Shown here in pieces: positions 1 through 6,034 of a DNA stretch of 7,006 nt. The DNA is taken from the NCBI GenBank assembly GCA_017648805.1, contig JAGCIC010000154.1:1-7006 (forward strand), read 5' to 3'. The notes under the pieces are model-generated. The model ran no database searches. It saw only the letters and a list, made by a program, of their open reading frames with translations, and was not told where the DNA came from. Within the stretch, counting starts at the first letter, position 1. Every line of letters starts with the position of its first letter. This DNA comes from Clostridia bacterium. Its GTDB lineage: Bacteria; Bacillota_A; Clostridia; Christensenellales; Aristaeellaceae. A program made the translations under genes and the position numbers.

Positions 1-659
1 CGCGTGCCTTTGGAGCGGATATACGGCACTACCGTGTCGTAGTACGGCTTCAGGAATTCCGCGAACATGTTTTTTGACAGCATCGGCCCCTTGTTGTAGC
101 TCATGTCCTCCGCTATGGTCATGAACACCGGGGTGCACACGGAGTATATGGCGTCCATTACCTTAAGCTGGTATTCCGCCAGGTCCTCCAGTATCTCGTG
201 ATACAGTTCCGGCTCGTCGTAGAACGAATACAGGTGCGCCTCTATGCCGAACAGCGTGCGCGGGAACCAGAACCCGCCGTCCATGCTGAACCAGATTATA
301 TTCCGACTTTGGTCTGTTTTCCACTCCTCCATTATCTTTTTTACCCGCAAGATCTCTTCTTGCGGGTACAGATAAGGCTTGAGCTTCAGGTAGCTCTCGC
401 GGTCTTCCATCAGGCCTTTGCCCTGGGCGGGTGGCTTCGGGCAGGAGGGCGAAGTGTGCCTGAACCACAGCTGCCTGTGGGGATCCAGCCCCAGCGCACG
501 AAAGCGCTCCTCGCCGGACAGGTCCGCTTTCAGGCCCTCTCCGGCCCAGCGGTCGAGCGTCAGGTGCCACCAGCTCGCCCATTCGATGACCGGCAGGCGG
601 TCCATGCCCTGAAGGTCGCTCGAAAACACCGCCCGGAAGCGTTCACGGCTTGAGATCAT
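1..659 (-). CDS. Uroporphyrinogen decarboxylase-like (URO-D superfamily) protein, C-terminus beyond the window
   Basis: The reading frame opens at an ATG at 659-657 and stays open to the left edge, giving 219 residues of a protein that should be about 330-400 long. The beginning (MISSRERFRAV, then DRLPVIEWASWW at residues 20-31) and the segment EDMSYNKGPMLS at residues 184-195 followed by FAEFLKPYY match the URO-D/corrinoid methyltransferase superfamily. The N-terminal pattern is not that of true heme-pathway HemE. It is closer to the broad group of HemE-like proteins, some of which act as methyltransferases on corrinoids, so a heme role should not be assumed and the substrate is unknown. The ATG overlaps the LCP stop as ATGA, which implies translational coupling. 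The only SD-like sequence, AAGGA, lies 12 nt upstream, a long spacing. No signal peptide is seen, so it is probably cytosolic. The family call is firm and the exact function is not. Confidence 0.85.
   Translation of the reverse strand, partial: MISSRERFRAVFSSDLQGMDRLPVIEWASWWHLTLDRWAGEGLKADLSGEERFRALGLDPHRQLWFRHTSPSCPKPPAQGKGLMEDRESYLKLKPYLYPQEEILRVKKIMEEWKTDQSRNIIWFSMDGGFWFPRTLFGIEAHLYSFYDEPELYHEILEDLAEYQLKVMDAIYSVCTPVFMTIAEDMSYNKGPMLSKNMFAEFLKPYYDTVVPYIRSKGT
342..368. repeat. Perfect 11-bp inverted repeat inside the URO-D-like gene
   Basis: The arms TACCCGCAAGA (342-352) and TCTTGCGGGTA (358-368) are exact reverse complements with a 5-nt loop. In the mRNA (minus strand) the hairpin is followed directly by an A run and not a U run, so it does not look like an intrinsic terminator in the direction of transcription. 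The protein homology continues through it (residues about 98-106), so it is not an insertion scar. Its function is unknown and it may be coincidental. Confidence 0.6.
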
Positions 660-1726
660 TTTGAGAAGAAATCCTTTATCGCCCTTATGTTCATGTTCCT
701 GTCAGGCACCAGCACCGCCATGCCGCTGATCCTCTGGCTGGTATAGGCGTCGGAGCGCGGAATGGTGAGCTGCTGTATCTCGGCGCCCTTCATGGCCAGC
801 ACGGCGGGCGCCAGCGTGACCAGTTCGTTGAGCGTCATGTTCGTCCTGACCAGGTTCATGTTCTTCATGGCGAAGCTCGCCAGCTCCGTAACGGACATCT
901 CGGTGATCCTGTCGAACACCAGCTCGATCAGCTTTCTCTGCCTTTCGGTGCGCTGGAAATCGCTTTCGCTGTAACGGTACCTGGCCCAGGCTTCCGCCTG
1001 CTTGCCGTTCAAAAGCTGGTAGCCGCCGTGGGTGAGGTAGTCGGAGCGGTTGTCCTTCTTGCCCAGCACCTGGTCGTTATACCAGTAAATTACCGCGTTC
1101 ACCCTGTCCACCTTGTTGGCGGGCACGTCCACGTAAAGACCGCCCAGCTGGTCGATCACTTCCACCAGCCCCGCCAGGTTCACCGCCACGTAGGCGTCCG
1201 GCTTCACGCCGAAGTTCCTCTCCAGCGTCTTGGCCAGCAGTTCATACCCGCCGAACACGTAAGCGGCGTTCAGACGGTTGTTTTTGTTGCCGGGGATCTC
1301 CACGTACAGGTCGCGCAGGAACGAAACTAATTTTATGGTTTTGTTTTCGATGTTCACGCTCAGCAGCATCATGGTGTCGCTGCGGGGCAGCGCGCCGTTG
1401 CGCCCGTTTTTTACGCTCGTGGCGCTGCCGCGGCTGTCAAGACCCAGCAGCAGGATATTCCTTACGCCGTCCAGCGTGTCCAGCGCGTTGGTGATGGCCA
1501 CGTCGTCCAGGGCGATCTCGTCTATGGGGTCGAACACCACCTGGTCTCCCGCCAGGTCGAACTCGTCGGTGGCCTCGTCCTCACCCTCTATCTGCTCGTC
1601 TATGACCTCTACCGCCCCGCGTCCGCCGGGCGTCACGGGGGGAGTTTCCGTCTCCTCTTCCGTGAACGCGGAAAAGCCGCTCACACAGATGATAACCGCC
1701 AGCAGTACGCTCAGAAGTTTACGCAT
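656..1726 (-). CDS. LytR-CpsA-Psr (LCP) family cell-wall glycopolymer ligase
   Basis: This is a 356-residue extracytoplasmic protein. LCP enzymes transfer undecaprenyl-linked glycopolymers such as teichoic acids or capsule onto peptidoglycan (established for the family). Residues 1-20 form a basic start plus a hydrophobic stretch (MRKLLSVLLAVIICVSGFSA), either a cleavable signal or an anchor. Residues 22-75 are a very acidic, probably disordered linker. The LCP domain starts near residue 89 and shows its hallmarks in order: GLDSR (95-99), RSDTM (115-119), SFLRDL (135-140), NAAY (153-156), LNGKQAEAWARYR (239-251) and DFQRTERQR (256-264). These include the conserved Arg/Asp residues that bind pyrophosphate and metal. 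The ATG at 1726 has GGAGG 6 nt upstream, and only 1 bp separates it from the upstream stop, so it shares an operon with the small membrane protein. The polymer it attaches cannot be told from this sequence, since no teichoic acid or capsule gene is nearby. Confidence 0.95.
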   Translation of the reverse strand: MRKLLSVLLAVIICVSGFSAFTEEETETPPVTPGGRGAVEVIDEQIEGEDEATDEFDLAGDQVVFDPIDEIALDDVAITNALDTLDGVRNILLLGLDSRGSATSVKNGRNGALPRSDTMMLLSVNIENKTIKLVSFLRDLYVEIPGNKNNRLNAAYVFGGYELLAKTLERNFGVKPDAYVAVNLAGLVEVIDQLGGLYVDVPANKVDRVNAVIYWYNDQVLGKKDNRSDYLTHGGYQLLNGKQAEAWARYRYSESDFQRTERQRKLIELVFDRITEMSVTELASFAMKNMNLVRTNMTLNELVTLAPAVLAMKGAEIQQLTIPRSDAYTSQRISGMAVLVPDRNMNIRAIKDFFSK

Positions 1727-1727
1727 T

Positions 1728-2186
1728 TCAGTCCTCCGGATCGAGTTTGGTTATAAAGCTGCCGTAGGATTCCACTTTGACTTTCTGTCCTTCCCGCAGC
1801 TCGGGTTTTTTGTATTCGGCATCCAGCACCAGCAGGCGCTCGGTCTGGCCGTCTTCCTCGTAAAAGTCCAGGTCCCACACTTCCACGCCGTCGTACATGC
1901 GGGTCTCGAACGCCGCGCCGCGGTAGATCAGCGTGGCGTGCTTCCTCTGGCCGCTTTTGAGCTCCTTAAGGAACTTTTTGTACTTGAGCCAGGGCGCGAT
2001 CTTGTAGCTCCACACGAAAAAGCATACCAGATACATAACCGCCGTGAATATATACAGCGCGATCTTCTGCCTTAACAGGGTCAGCGTGACTATCCCCGCC
2101 ACCCCCAGCGCGATCAGCGCAACGCCGAGTATTATCCGCGCGTTCGTCTTTCCGAACGCCTTTTCGTAATCACGGGAAGTATACAA
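1728..2186 (-). CDS. Small membrane protein with two helices and a C-terminal soluble domain, TTG start
   Basis: I do not recognise a family for this 152-residue protein. Two hydrophobic segments lie at about residues 17-39 and 42-60, separated by a short RQK turn. Then come a basic stretch (KYKKFLKELKSGQRKH, 68-83) and an alternating hydrophobic/charged region (84-152) that looks like a small beta-rich domain. The basic stretch directly after helix 2 and the charged residues before helix 1 suggest both ends are cytoplasmic, with a tight hairpin in the membrane. The start is the TTG at 2186-2184: an in-frame TGA lies two codons before it, no ATG or GTG is near the N-terminus, and GAGGTG sits 7 nt upstream. 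It is first in an operon with the LCP gene (1-bp gap). A role in envelope assembly beside the LCP enzyme is guilt by association only. Confidence 0.8.
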   Translation of the reverse strand: MYTSRDYEKAFGKTNARIILGVALIALGVAGIVTLTLLRQKIALYIFTAVMYLVCFFVWSYKIAPWLKYKKFLKELKSGQRKHATLIYRGAAFETRMYDGVEVWDLDFYEEDGQTERLLVLDAEYKKPELREGQKVKVESYGSFITKLDPED

Positions 2187-2193
2187 TATATCT

Positions 2194-2199
2194 CACCTC
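2194..2199 (-). promoter_or_regulatory. Ribosome binding site that fixes the TTG start at 2186
   Basis: On the minus strand GAGGTG is followed by a 7-nt spacer and then TTG. Because the reading frame is closed by TGA just upstream of the TTG, this site decides the start of the small membrane protein. Confidence 0.75.
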
Positions 2200-2205
2200 A
2201 GTTAT

Positions 2206-2234
2206 ATCATACTCTTTTGGACGGGTGTTGTAAA
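2206..2234 (-). promoter_or_regulatory. Sigma-A-type promoter for the membrane protein / LCP / URO-D operon
   Basis: On the minus strand TTTACA (2234-2229) and TATGAT (2211-2206) are separated by exactly 17 nt. Each box differs from consensus at one position. It sits in an AT-rich gap between the upstream terminator and the TTG start. The usual start point would fall near 2199, so the 5' leader would be only about 13 nt and begin at the ribosome binding site. The second possible pair, TTAAGA and TTATCT 16 nt apart a little further upstream, is weaker. Confidence 0.65.
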
Positions 2235-2279
2235 GATAAAGTTCGTAATATTCTGTCTTAATTTTGTAACACTTTGCCA

Positions 2280-2307
2280 AACGGAAAGGCGGCGTTTTAC
2301 CGCCGCC
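2280..2307 (-). terminator. Intrinsic terminator after the binding-protein remnant
   Basis: On the minus strand, 11 bp past the TAA at 2321-2319, GGCGGCG (2307-2301) and CGCCGCC (2294-2288) form a perfect 7-bp GC-only stem with a 6-nt loop. It is followed by TTTCCGTTT. The T tract is interrupted, so efficiency may be moderate. It separates the remnant from the next promoter. Confidence 0.7.
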
Positions 2308-2318
2308 CTTCCCCGCAT

Positions 2319-3073
2319 TTATGCCTGCCCGATGCTGCTTTTACCCGTTCCCCAGGCCCACGTAGCCGCTTTTTCCACCAGTTCCTGCCCCTGCGGGTCG
2401 GTAAGGAAGTCCAGCAGGCGCTTTACGTTGGGGTTGCTTTCGCCCTTGCGCGTCACCGCGTACAGGGGCGTTATGATCGGATACCTGCCGTTTGAGATGT
2501 TCTCCACCGTGGGCTCCGCTCCGTCCATCGCCAGCAGCTTCACCTTGCTGCCCGCCATATCCGCGCAGAAAAAGCGAAAGGTGTAGCCTATGGCGTTGGG
2601 CAGGTTGCGGTACTCGATCACATCAATATGTCTTCCATGCCGTCGGACACGTACATCTGCGGCGCTTCCATGATGGGCGTGTCCCCCATCAGCTTTTCCA
2701 GCGCGGTCTGGCTGCCGCTGTCCTCATGGCGCTGGTAGGCGATTATCTCCCCCAGCCCTTCCGCTCCCAGTTCGTCCCAGGCCGTGAGTTCCCCGGAGTA
2801 TATCGCCTTTATCTGCTCCACGCTGATGTCTTCAAGTGGATTTTCCGGGTTGACTATGAACACGAAGGACTCGTATCCGAACAGCGTGTACTCGAACTCC
2901 ACGTTCTTTGCCTTCGCCTCTTTTACCTGCGCTTCGGAAGGTCCCGCGCAGAATATGATGTCCGTTTCGCCGTCGAGCAGCAGCGCGACGGTCTTTTTCA
3001 TTTTCGTTCTCTCGCTTTCGTCCCGTGGATCATATATTTCCGTCCATAAAAACCGGTGACGCATGGGCGCCAT
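2319..3073 (-). pseudogene. Truncated and frameshifted phosphate-type (PstS-like) substrate-binding protein gene
   Basis: Two adjoining frames encode one periplasmic-binding-protein domain. The first, 3073-2618, gives 151 residues including DGETDIIF (34-41), the segment FVFIVNPENP, VEQIKAIYSGELTAWDELG (85-103), the SGSQT ligand-loop motif (119-123) and MGDTPIMEAP. It stops at TGA 2620-2618. The homology continues without loss in the -1 frame from about 2621 (VIEYRNLPNAIGYTFRFF through LLDFLTDPQGQELVEKA) to TAA at 2321-2319. Intact PstS-like proteins begin with a signal peptide and a DGSTA-type N-terminal lobe. Here roughly 80-100 codons are absent, and the segment starts about 25 bp from the terminator of the upstream gene, with no good ribosome binding site. 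I infer a 5' deletion plus a 1-nt loss between TTG (2626-2624) and GTG (2621-2619). The GTGA overlap could mimic a start for the second half, but half of this domain cannot act alone. No transporter permease or ATPase genes are adjacent. A sequencing error could explain the frameshift but not the missing N-terminus. Confidence 0.8.
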
Positions 3074-3090
3074 GCTTCACCGTCCGTTCA

Positions 3091-3130
3091 AAATCGGCGC
3101 GGCCCCGTGGAAAGTTTCCCTCGGGGCCGC
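3091..3130 (-). terminator. Intrinsic terminator of the oxoamine synthase gene
   Basis: On the minus strand GCGGCCCCG (3130-3122) and CGGGGCCGC (3107-3099) form a perfect 9-bp stem. The 14-nt loop can itself pair (GGAA with TTCC). The stem is followed by GCCGATTTTG, a short T tract. It begins 10 bp after the stop of the oxoamine synthase. Confidence 0.75.
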
Positions 3131-3140
3131 ATCGCGTAGT

Positions 3141-4310
3141 TTATCTTTTGAGCACCTTGTCGAAGATGTCCAGCGCTTCGTCTATCAGTTCCTCGGTGAG
3201 GGTCGCCATGTAGCTGGTCCTCAGCAGGCAGTTGCCCGGCTGGGTGGCGGGAGGAATGACGGGGTTCACGTACACGCCCTCTTCGTACAGCTCCTTGGCT
3301 TTCTGGAAGGTATTTTCCAGTTCGTAGGTGTACACGGGGATGATGGGCGTATCGGACTCGATTATCTTGATGCCCCGCTTTCTGAAGCCCTGCCTGGCGT
3401 AGGCGCTTAAGTCGCTTAAGCGCTTCACCCTTTCCGGCTCGCGCTTGATTATCCTTAAAGCGGTCAGCGCGGCGGCGCAGTTGGCGGGAGGCATGGAAGC
3501 GGAGAAGATGTAGGGCCTGGAATTGTGCATCACGAAGTTGACCACTGTCTTGTTCGCGGCCATGAATCCGCCCAGAGACGCCAGGGACTTGGAAAAGGTG
3601 CCCATTATGATGTCCACCTGGTCCTCCAGCCCGTAGTAGCTGGCGGTGCCCCTGCCGCCCTTGCCTATAACGCCCAGGGCGTGGGAGTCGTCCACCATGA
3701 CGCGGGCGCCGAATTCCTTTGCCAACGCGCAGATCTCGGGGAGCTTGGCGATGTCGCCGCCCATGGAGAACACGCCGTCGGTCACTATCAGCTTACCCGC
3801 CTTGTCGGGGATCTTGGCCAGCTGGGTCCTGAGCGCGTCCATGTCCGCGTGGGCGTAAGTGACCATGCGGCCCCAGCTCAGTTTGCAGCCGTCGTATATG
3901 GAGGCGTGGTTCTCCGCGTCGCAGATCACGAAGTCCCCGTGGCCCACGATGCTGGAGATGATGCCCAGGTTGGTCTGGAAGCCGGTGGAGAAGGTCACTA
4001 TGCCGTCCTTGCCCAGGAACTCGGCCAGTTCTTTTTCCAGCTCCAGGTGCATCCTGAGCGTGCCGTTCAGGAAACGGGAGCCGGAGCAGCCGCTGCCGTA
4101 CTGCTCATACGCCTTGATGCCCGCCTCGATGACCTCGGGGTGGGTGGTCAGGCCCAGGTAGTTGTTGCTGCCCAGCATGATGCGGCGCTTGCCTTCCATT
4201 ATGACTTCCTTGTCCTGCCGGGACTCCAGCGCGTGGAAGTACGGATAAACGCCCGCCTTTTTTATATCGTCCGCCAGTGTGTATTCGGCGCACTTCTGGA
4301 AAATATCCAT
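3141..4310 (-). CDS. PLP-dependent alpha-oxoamine synthase (glycine C-acetyltransferase / serine palmitoyltransferase-like)
   Basis: This 389-residue cytosolic enzyme is full length for a family that condenses an amino acid with an acyl-CoA and releases CO2. Visible features are GSGCSGSRFLNGT (72-84), NHAS with the ring-stacking His135, DDSHALG (207-213) with the PLP-ring Asp207 and His210, GTFSKSL (237-243) with Schiff-base Lys241, SRPYIFSAS (264-272), and Arg364 in LLRTSY as the likely carboxylate-binding Arg. DDSHALG and SRPYIFS resemble glycine C-acetyltransferase (Kbl). The N-terminal AGVYPYFHALES and the SRFLNGT segment resemble bacterial serine palmitoyltransferases. There is no threonine dehydrogenase gene (partner of Kbl) and no biotin gene (partner of BioF) nearby, so the substrate is open and I give no symbol. 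The ATG at 4310 has GGAGG 6 nt upstream. It has its own promoter and terminator, so it is probably a single-gene unit. Confidence 0.9.
   Translation of the reverse strand: MDIFQKCAEYTLADDIKKAGVYPYFHALESRQDKEVIMEGKRRIMLGSNNYLGLTTHPEVIEAGIKAYEQYGSGCSGSRFLNGTLRMHLELEKELAEFLGKDGIVTFSTGFQTNLGIISSIVGHGDFVICDAENHASIYDGCKLSWGRMVTYAHADMDALRTQLAKIPDKAGKLIVTDGVFSMGGDIAKLPEICALAKEFGARVMVDDSHALGVIGKGGRGTASYYGLEDQVDIIMGTFSKSLASLGGFMAANKTVVNFVMHNSRPYIFSASMPPANCAAALTALRIIKREPERVKRLSDLSAYARQGFRKRGIKIIESDTPIIPVYTYELENTFQKAKELYEEGVYVNPVIPPATQPGNCLLRTSYMATLTEELIDEALDIFDKVLKR
3403..3423. repeat. Perfect 9-bp inverted repeat inside the oxoamine synthase gene
   Basis: GCGCTTAAG (3403-3411) and CTTAAGCGC (3415-3423) are exact reverse complements around a 3-nt centre. 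The same segment is also a short direct repeat of CGCTTAAG. In the protein it encodes KRLSDLSA (residues 296-303), so the repeated LS dipeptide partly explains it. No function can be assigned. Confidence 0.5.
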
Positions 4311-4340
4311 TATGATCCTCCGTAGTTTCTGTTTGGTGAC

Positions 4341-4369
4341 ATTCTAAACCCCGCCGGGGATTCTGTCAA
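4341..4369 (-). promoter_or_regulatory. Near-consensus sigma-A promoter for the oxoamine synthase
   Basis: On the minus strand a perfect TTGACA (4369-4364) lies 17 nt before TAGAAT (4346-4341), which has one mismatch to TATAAT. The TGA of araB (4368-4366) is contained in the -35 box. The predicted start is near 4334, giving a leader of roughly 24 nt that carries the GGAGG site. This makes the oxoamine synthase transcriptionally independent of araB, though read-through may add to it. Confidence 0.75.
4349..4359. promoter_or_regulatory. GC-rich dyad between the -35 and -10 boxes, possible operator
   Basis: CCCCG and CGGGG flank a single central base, forming an 11-bp palindrome wholly within the 17-nt promoter spacer. 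A bound repressor there would block RNA polymerase. It could instead be a weak terminator hairpin of araB (4-bp stem, then TTTAG), but the stem is very short. A regulatory role is inference only. Confidence 0.35.
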
Positions 4370-6024
4370 GCCCTCTGGCGGCGGCGGATATCCTTGAGCC
4401 GCTTCATCACGTCGTTCTCTCCCCTGCCGAAATAGTCGTGCAGGCGGCGGTATTCGGCGTAAAGCTCGTCGTAGACCCTGCCGTTCTCCCCGTTGGGCAC
4501 GTATACGGTGGGCAGCGCGCCGCCCATCTCCTCCGCGGCCTGTTCGATGCTGTCGTAGCCGCCCTTGGCTTTTCCCGCCGCCACGGCGCCGAACATGGCG
4601 CTGCCCAGGGCGGGGGTCTGGGTGGAACGAGCGATGCGGATCTCCCGCTTGAGCACGTCCGCGAACAGCTGCATCAGGAAGGGGTTTTTCTGGGAAATGC
4701 CTCCGCAGGCGAACAGCTTGTCTATCTTCACGCCGTTTTCCTCAAAGGTGTCGATGATTATGCGGGTGCCGTAGGCAGTGGCCTCGATCAGCGCGCGGTA
4801 GATCTCCTCCGGCTTGGTGGTGAGCGTCATGCCCAGCATCATGCCCGTCAGGTCCACGTCAACCAGCACGGAACGGTTGCCGTTCCACCAGTCCAGCGCC
4901 AGCAGGCCGCTTTCGCCGGGCTTCTGCTTTTCCGCCAGGGAGGTCAGGTACTGGTGGGTGTTCATGCCCTTTTCCCGGGCGGCGATCTCGTAGGCTTCGG
5001 GCACGCAGTTGTCCACGAACCAGTTGTAGTGGTCGCCCAGGCAGCTCTGCCCGGCCTCGTAACCGAACAGCCCCGGCACAACGCCGTCTTCCACCACGCC
5101 GCACATGCCGGGCACGATCTTCTCCTCGTCGCCCAGCATTATGTGGCAGCTGGAGGTGCCCATCACCATCAGCATGCTGCCCTTCTGGGTCAGGCCCGCC
5201 GGGGGCAGGGACACGTGGGCGTCCACGTTGCACACCGCAACCGCCGTGCCGGGATTAAGGCCCAGCTTCGCGGCCATCTCTTCGGTGAGCTCGCCCGCCT
5301 TGGAGCCTATGGAGGTCACCTTGCCCAGCTTTTCCTCCACCACGTTCTCCAGCAGGGGATTGAGCTTCTTCAGGAACTCCCTGGACGGATAGCCTTCCCG
5401 CTTGCTCCATATGGCCTTGTAGCCCGCCATACAGCTGGAGCGGGTCTCTTTGCCGGTCAGGCGCAGTATCACCCAGTCTCCCGCCTCCATGAAGCGGTCG
5501 GCCTCTTTGAACAGCTCCGGGTCCTCCTCCGCCGTCTGCATGAGCTTGGGGAACATCCACTCGCTGGAGATCTTGCCGCCGTAGCGCTTCAGCCACTTCT
5601 CGCCCGTTTCCTCCGCGATGCGGTTCAGGCGGTTGGCCTGCTCCTGAGCGGCGTGATGCTTCCACAGCTTCACGTACGCGTGGGGGCGGGAGGGATATTT
5701 GTCGGAAAGCGGATCTCCGTTTTTGTCTATCGGCATCAGGGTGCAGGCGGTAAAGTCTATGCCCAGGCCGATCACGTCGTCCTTGTCGACGCCCGCGTTT
5801 TTGAGCGCTTCGGGCACTGCCGCGCACAGCGCGTCCAGATAATCCCGGGGATGCTCCAGCGCCCAGTCGGGAGGAAGCACGGTGCCGTCGGGCAGACATT
5901 CGTCCATGACCGCGTGGGGGTATTCGAACACGCCCTCACCCAGTTCCCTGCCCGTGCCCACCTCGCACACCAGCGCTCTGGCGGACAGCGTGCCGTAGTC
6001 GATTCCGATCACATACTTTGCCAT
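4366..6024 (-). CDS. araB: L-ribulokinase (FGGY carbohydrate kinase)
   Basis: At 552 residues this is close to known AraB proteins (about 560). It phosphorylates L-ribulose with ATP to L-ribulose 5-phosphate in L-arabinose catabolism, in the cytosol. The order of motifs fits Ara[13 protein letters not shown] (7-18, first phosphate-binding loop), GIDFTACT (88-95), [12 protein letters not shown] (149-160), NVDAH (266-270, with the likely catalytic Asp268), MGTSSCHIM (288-296), [11 protein letters not shown] (321-331), WWNGNRS (379-385), [10 protein letters not shown] (439-448) and [13 protein letters not shown] (472-484). The SSEWM and GYEAGQS segments separate it from xylulokinase and glycerol kinase. 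The ATG at 6024 has GAGGTG 5 nt upstream, and that site overlaps the stop region of the preceding gene. The 10-bp gap indicates cotranscription with sua5. The isomerase (araA) and epimerase (araD) genes expected with it are not in the window. Confidence 0.93.
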   Translation of the reverse strand: MAKYVIGIDYGTLSARALVCEVGTGRELGEGVFEYPHAVMDECLPDGTVLPPDWALEHPRDYLDALCAAVPEALKNAGVDKDDVIGLGIDFTACTLMPIDKNGDPLSDKYPSRPHAYVKLWKHHAAQEQANRLNRIAEETGEKWLKRYGGKISSEWMFPKLMQTAEEDPELFKEADRFMEAGDWVILRLTGKETRSSCMAGYKAIWSKREGYPSREFLKKLNPLLENVVEEKLGKVTSIGSKAGELTEEMAAKLGLNPGTAVAVCNVDAHVSLPPAGLTQKGSMLMVMGTSSCHIMLGDEEKIVPGMCGVVEDGVVPGLFGYEAGQSCLGDHYNWFVDNCVPEAYEIAAREKGMNTHQYLTSLAEKQKPGESGLLALDWWNGNRSVLVDVDLTGMMLGMTLTTKPEEIYRALIEATAYGTRIIIDTFEENGVKIDKLFACGGISQKNPFLMQLFADVLKREIRIARSTQTPALGSAMFGAVAAGKAKGGYDSIEQAAEEMGGALPTVYVPNGENGRVYDELYAEYRRLHDYFGRGENDVMKRLKDIRRRQRA

Positions 6025-6034
6025 ACTCGCACCT

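Noticed and set aside
163..582. 139-codon minus-strand frame overlapping the URO-D-like gene
   Set aside because: It is the -1 frame of a gene with continuous homology in the main frame, and its Arg/Pro/Gly-rich translation matches nothing I recognise.
1278..2075. 265-codon plus-strand frame opposite the LCP and membrane protein genes
   Set aside because: It spans the junction of two well-supported minus-strand genes and has low-complexity Ser-rich sequence typical of a shadow.
2949..2999. MKKTVALLL in the binding-protein remnant as a signal peptide and true start
   Set aside because: The segment continues into DGETDIIF, which aligns with the interior of PstS-like proteins; the hydrophobic run is too short and no cleavage site follows.
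3525..4325. 266-codon open frame on the plus strand opposite the oxoamine synthase
   Set aside because: It is an antisense shadow with the same His/Gly/Val-rich composition and no recognisable domain.
4349..4363. GC palindrome as an efficient terminator of araB
   Set aside because: Only a 4-bp stem can form with a 3-nt loop and the T run is 3 long, too weak to call a terminator.
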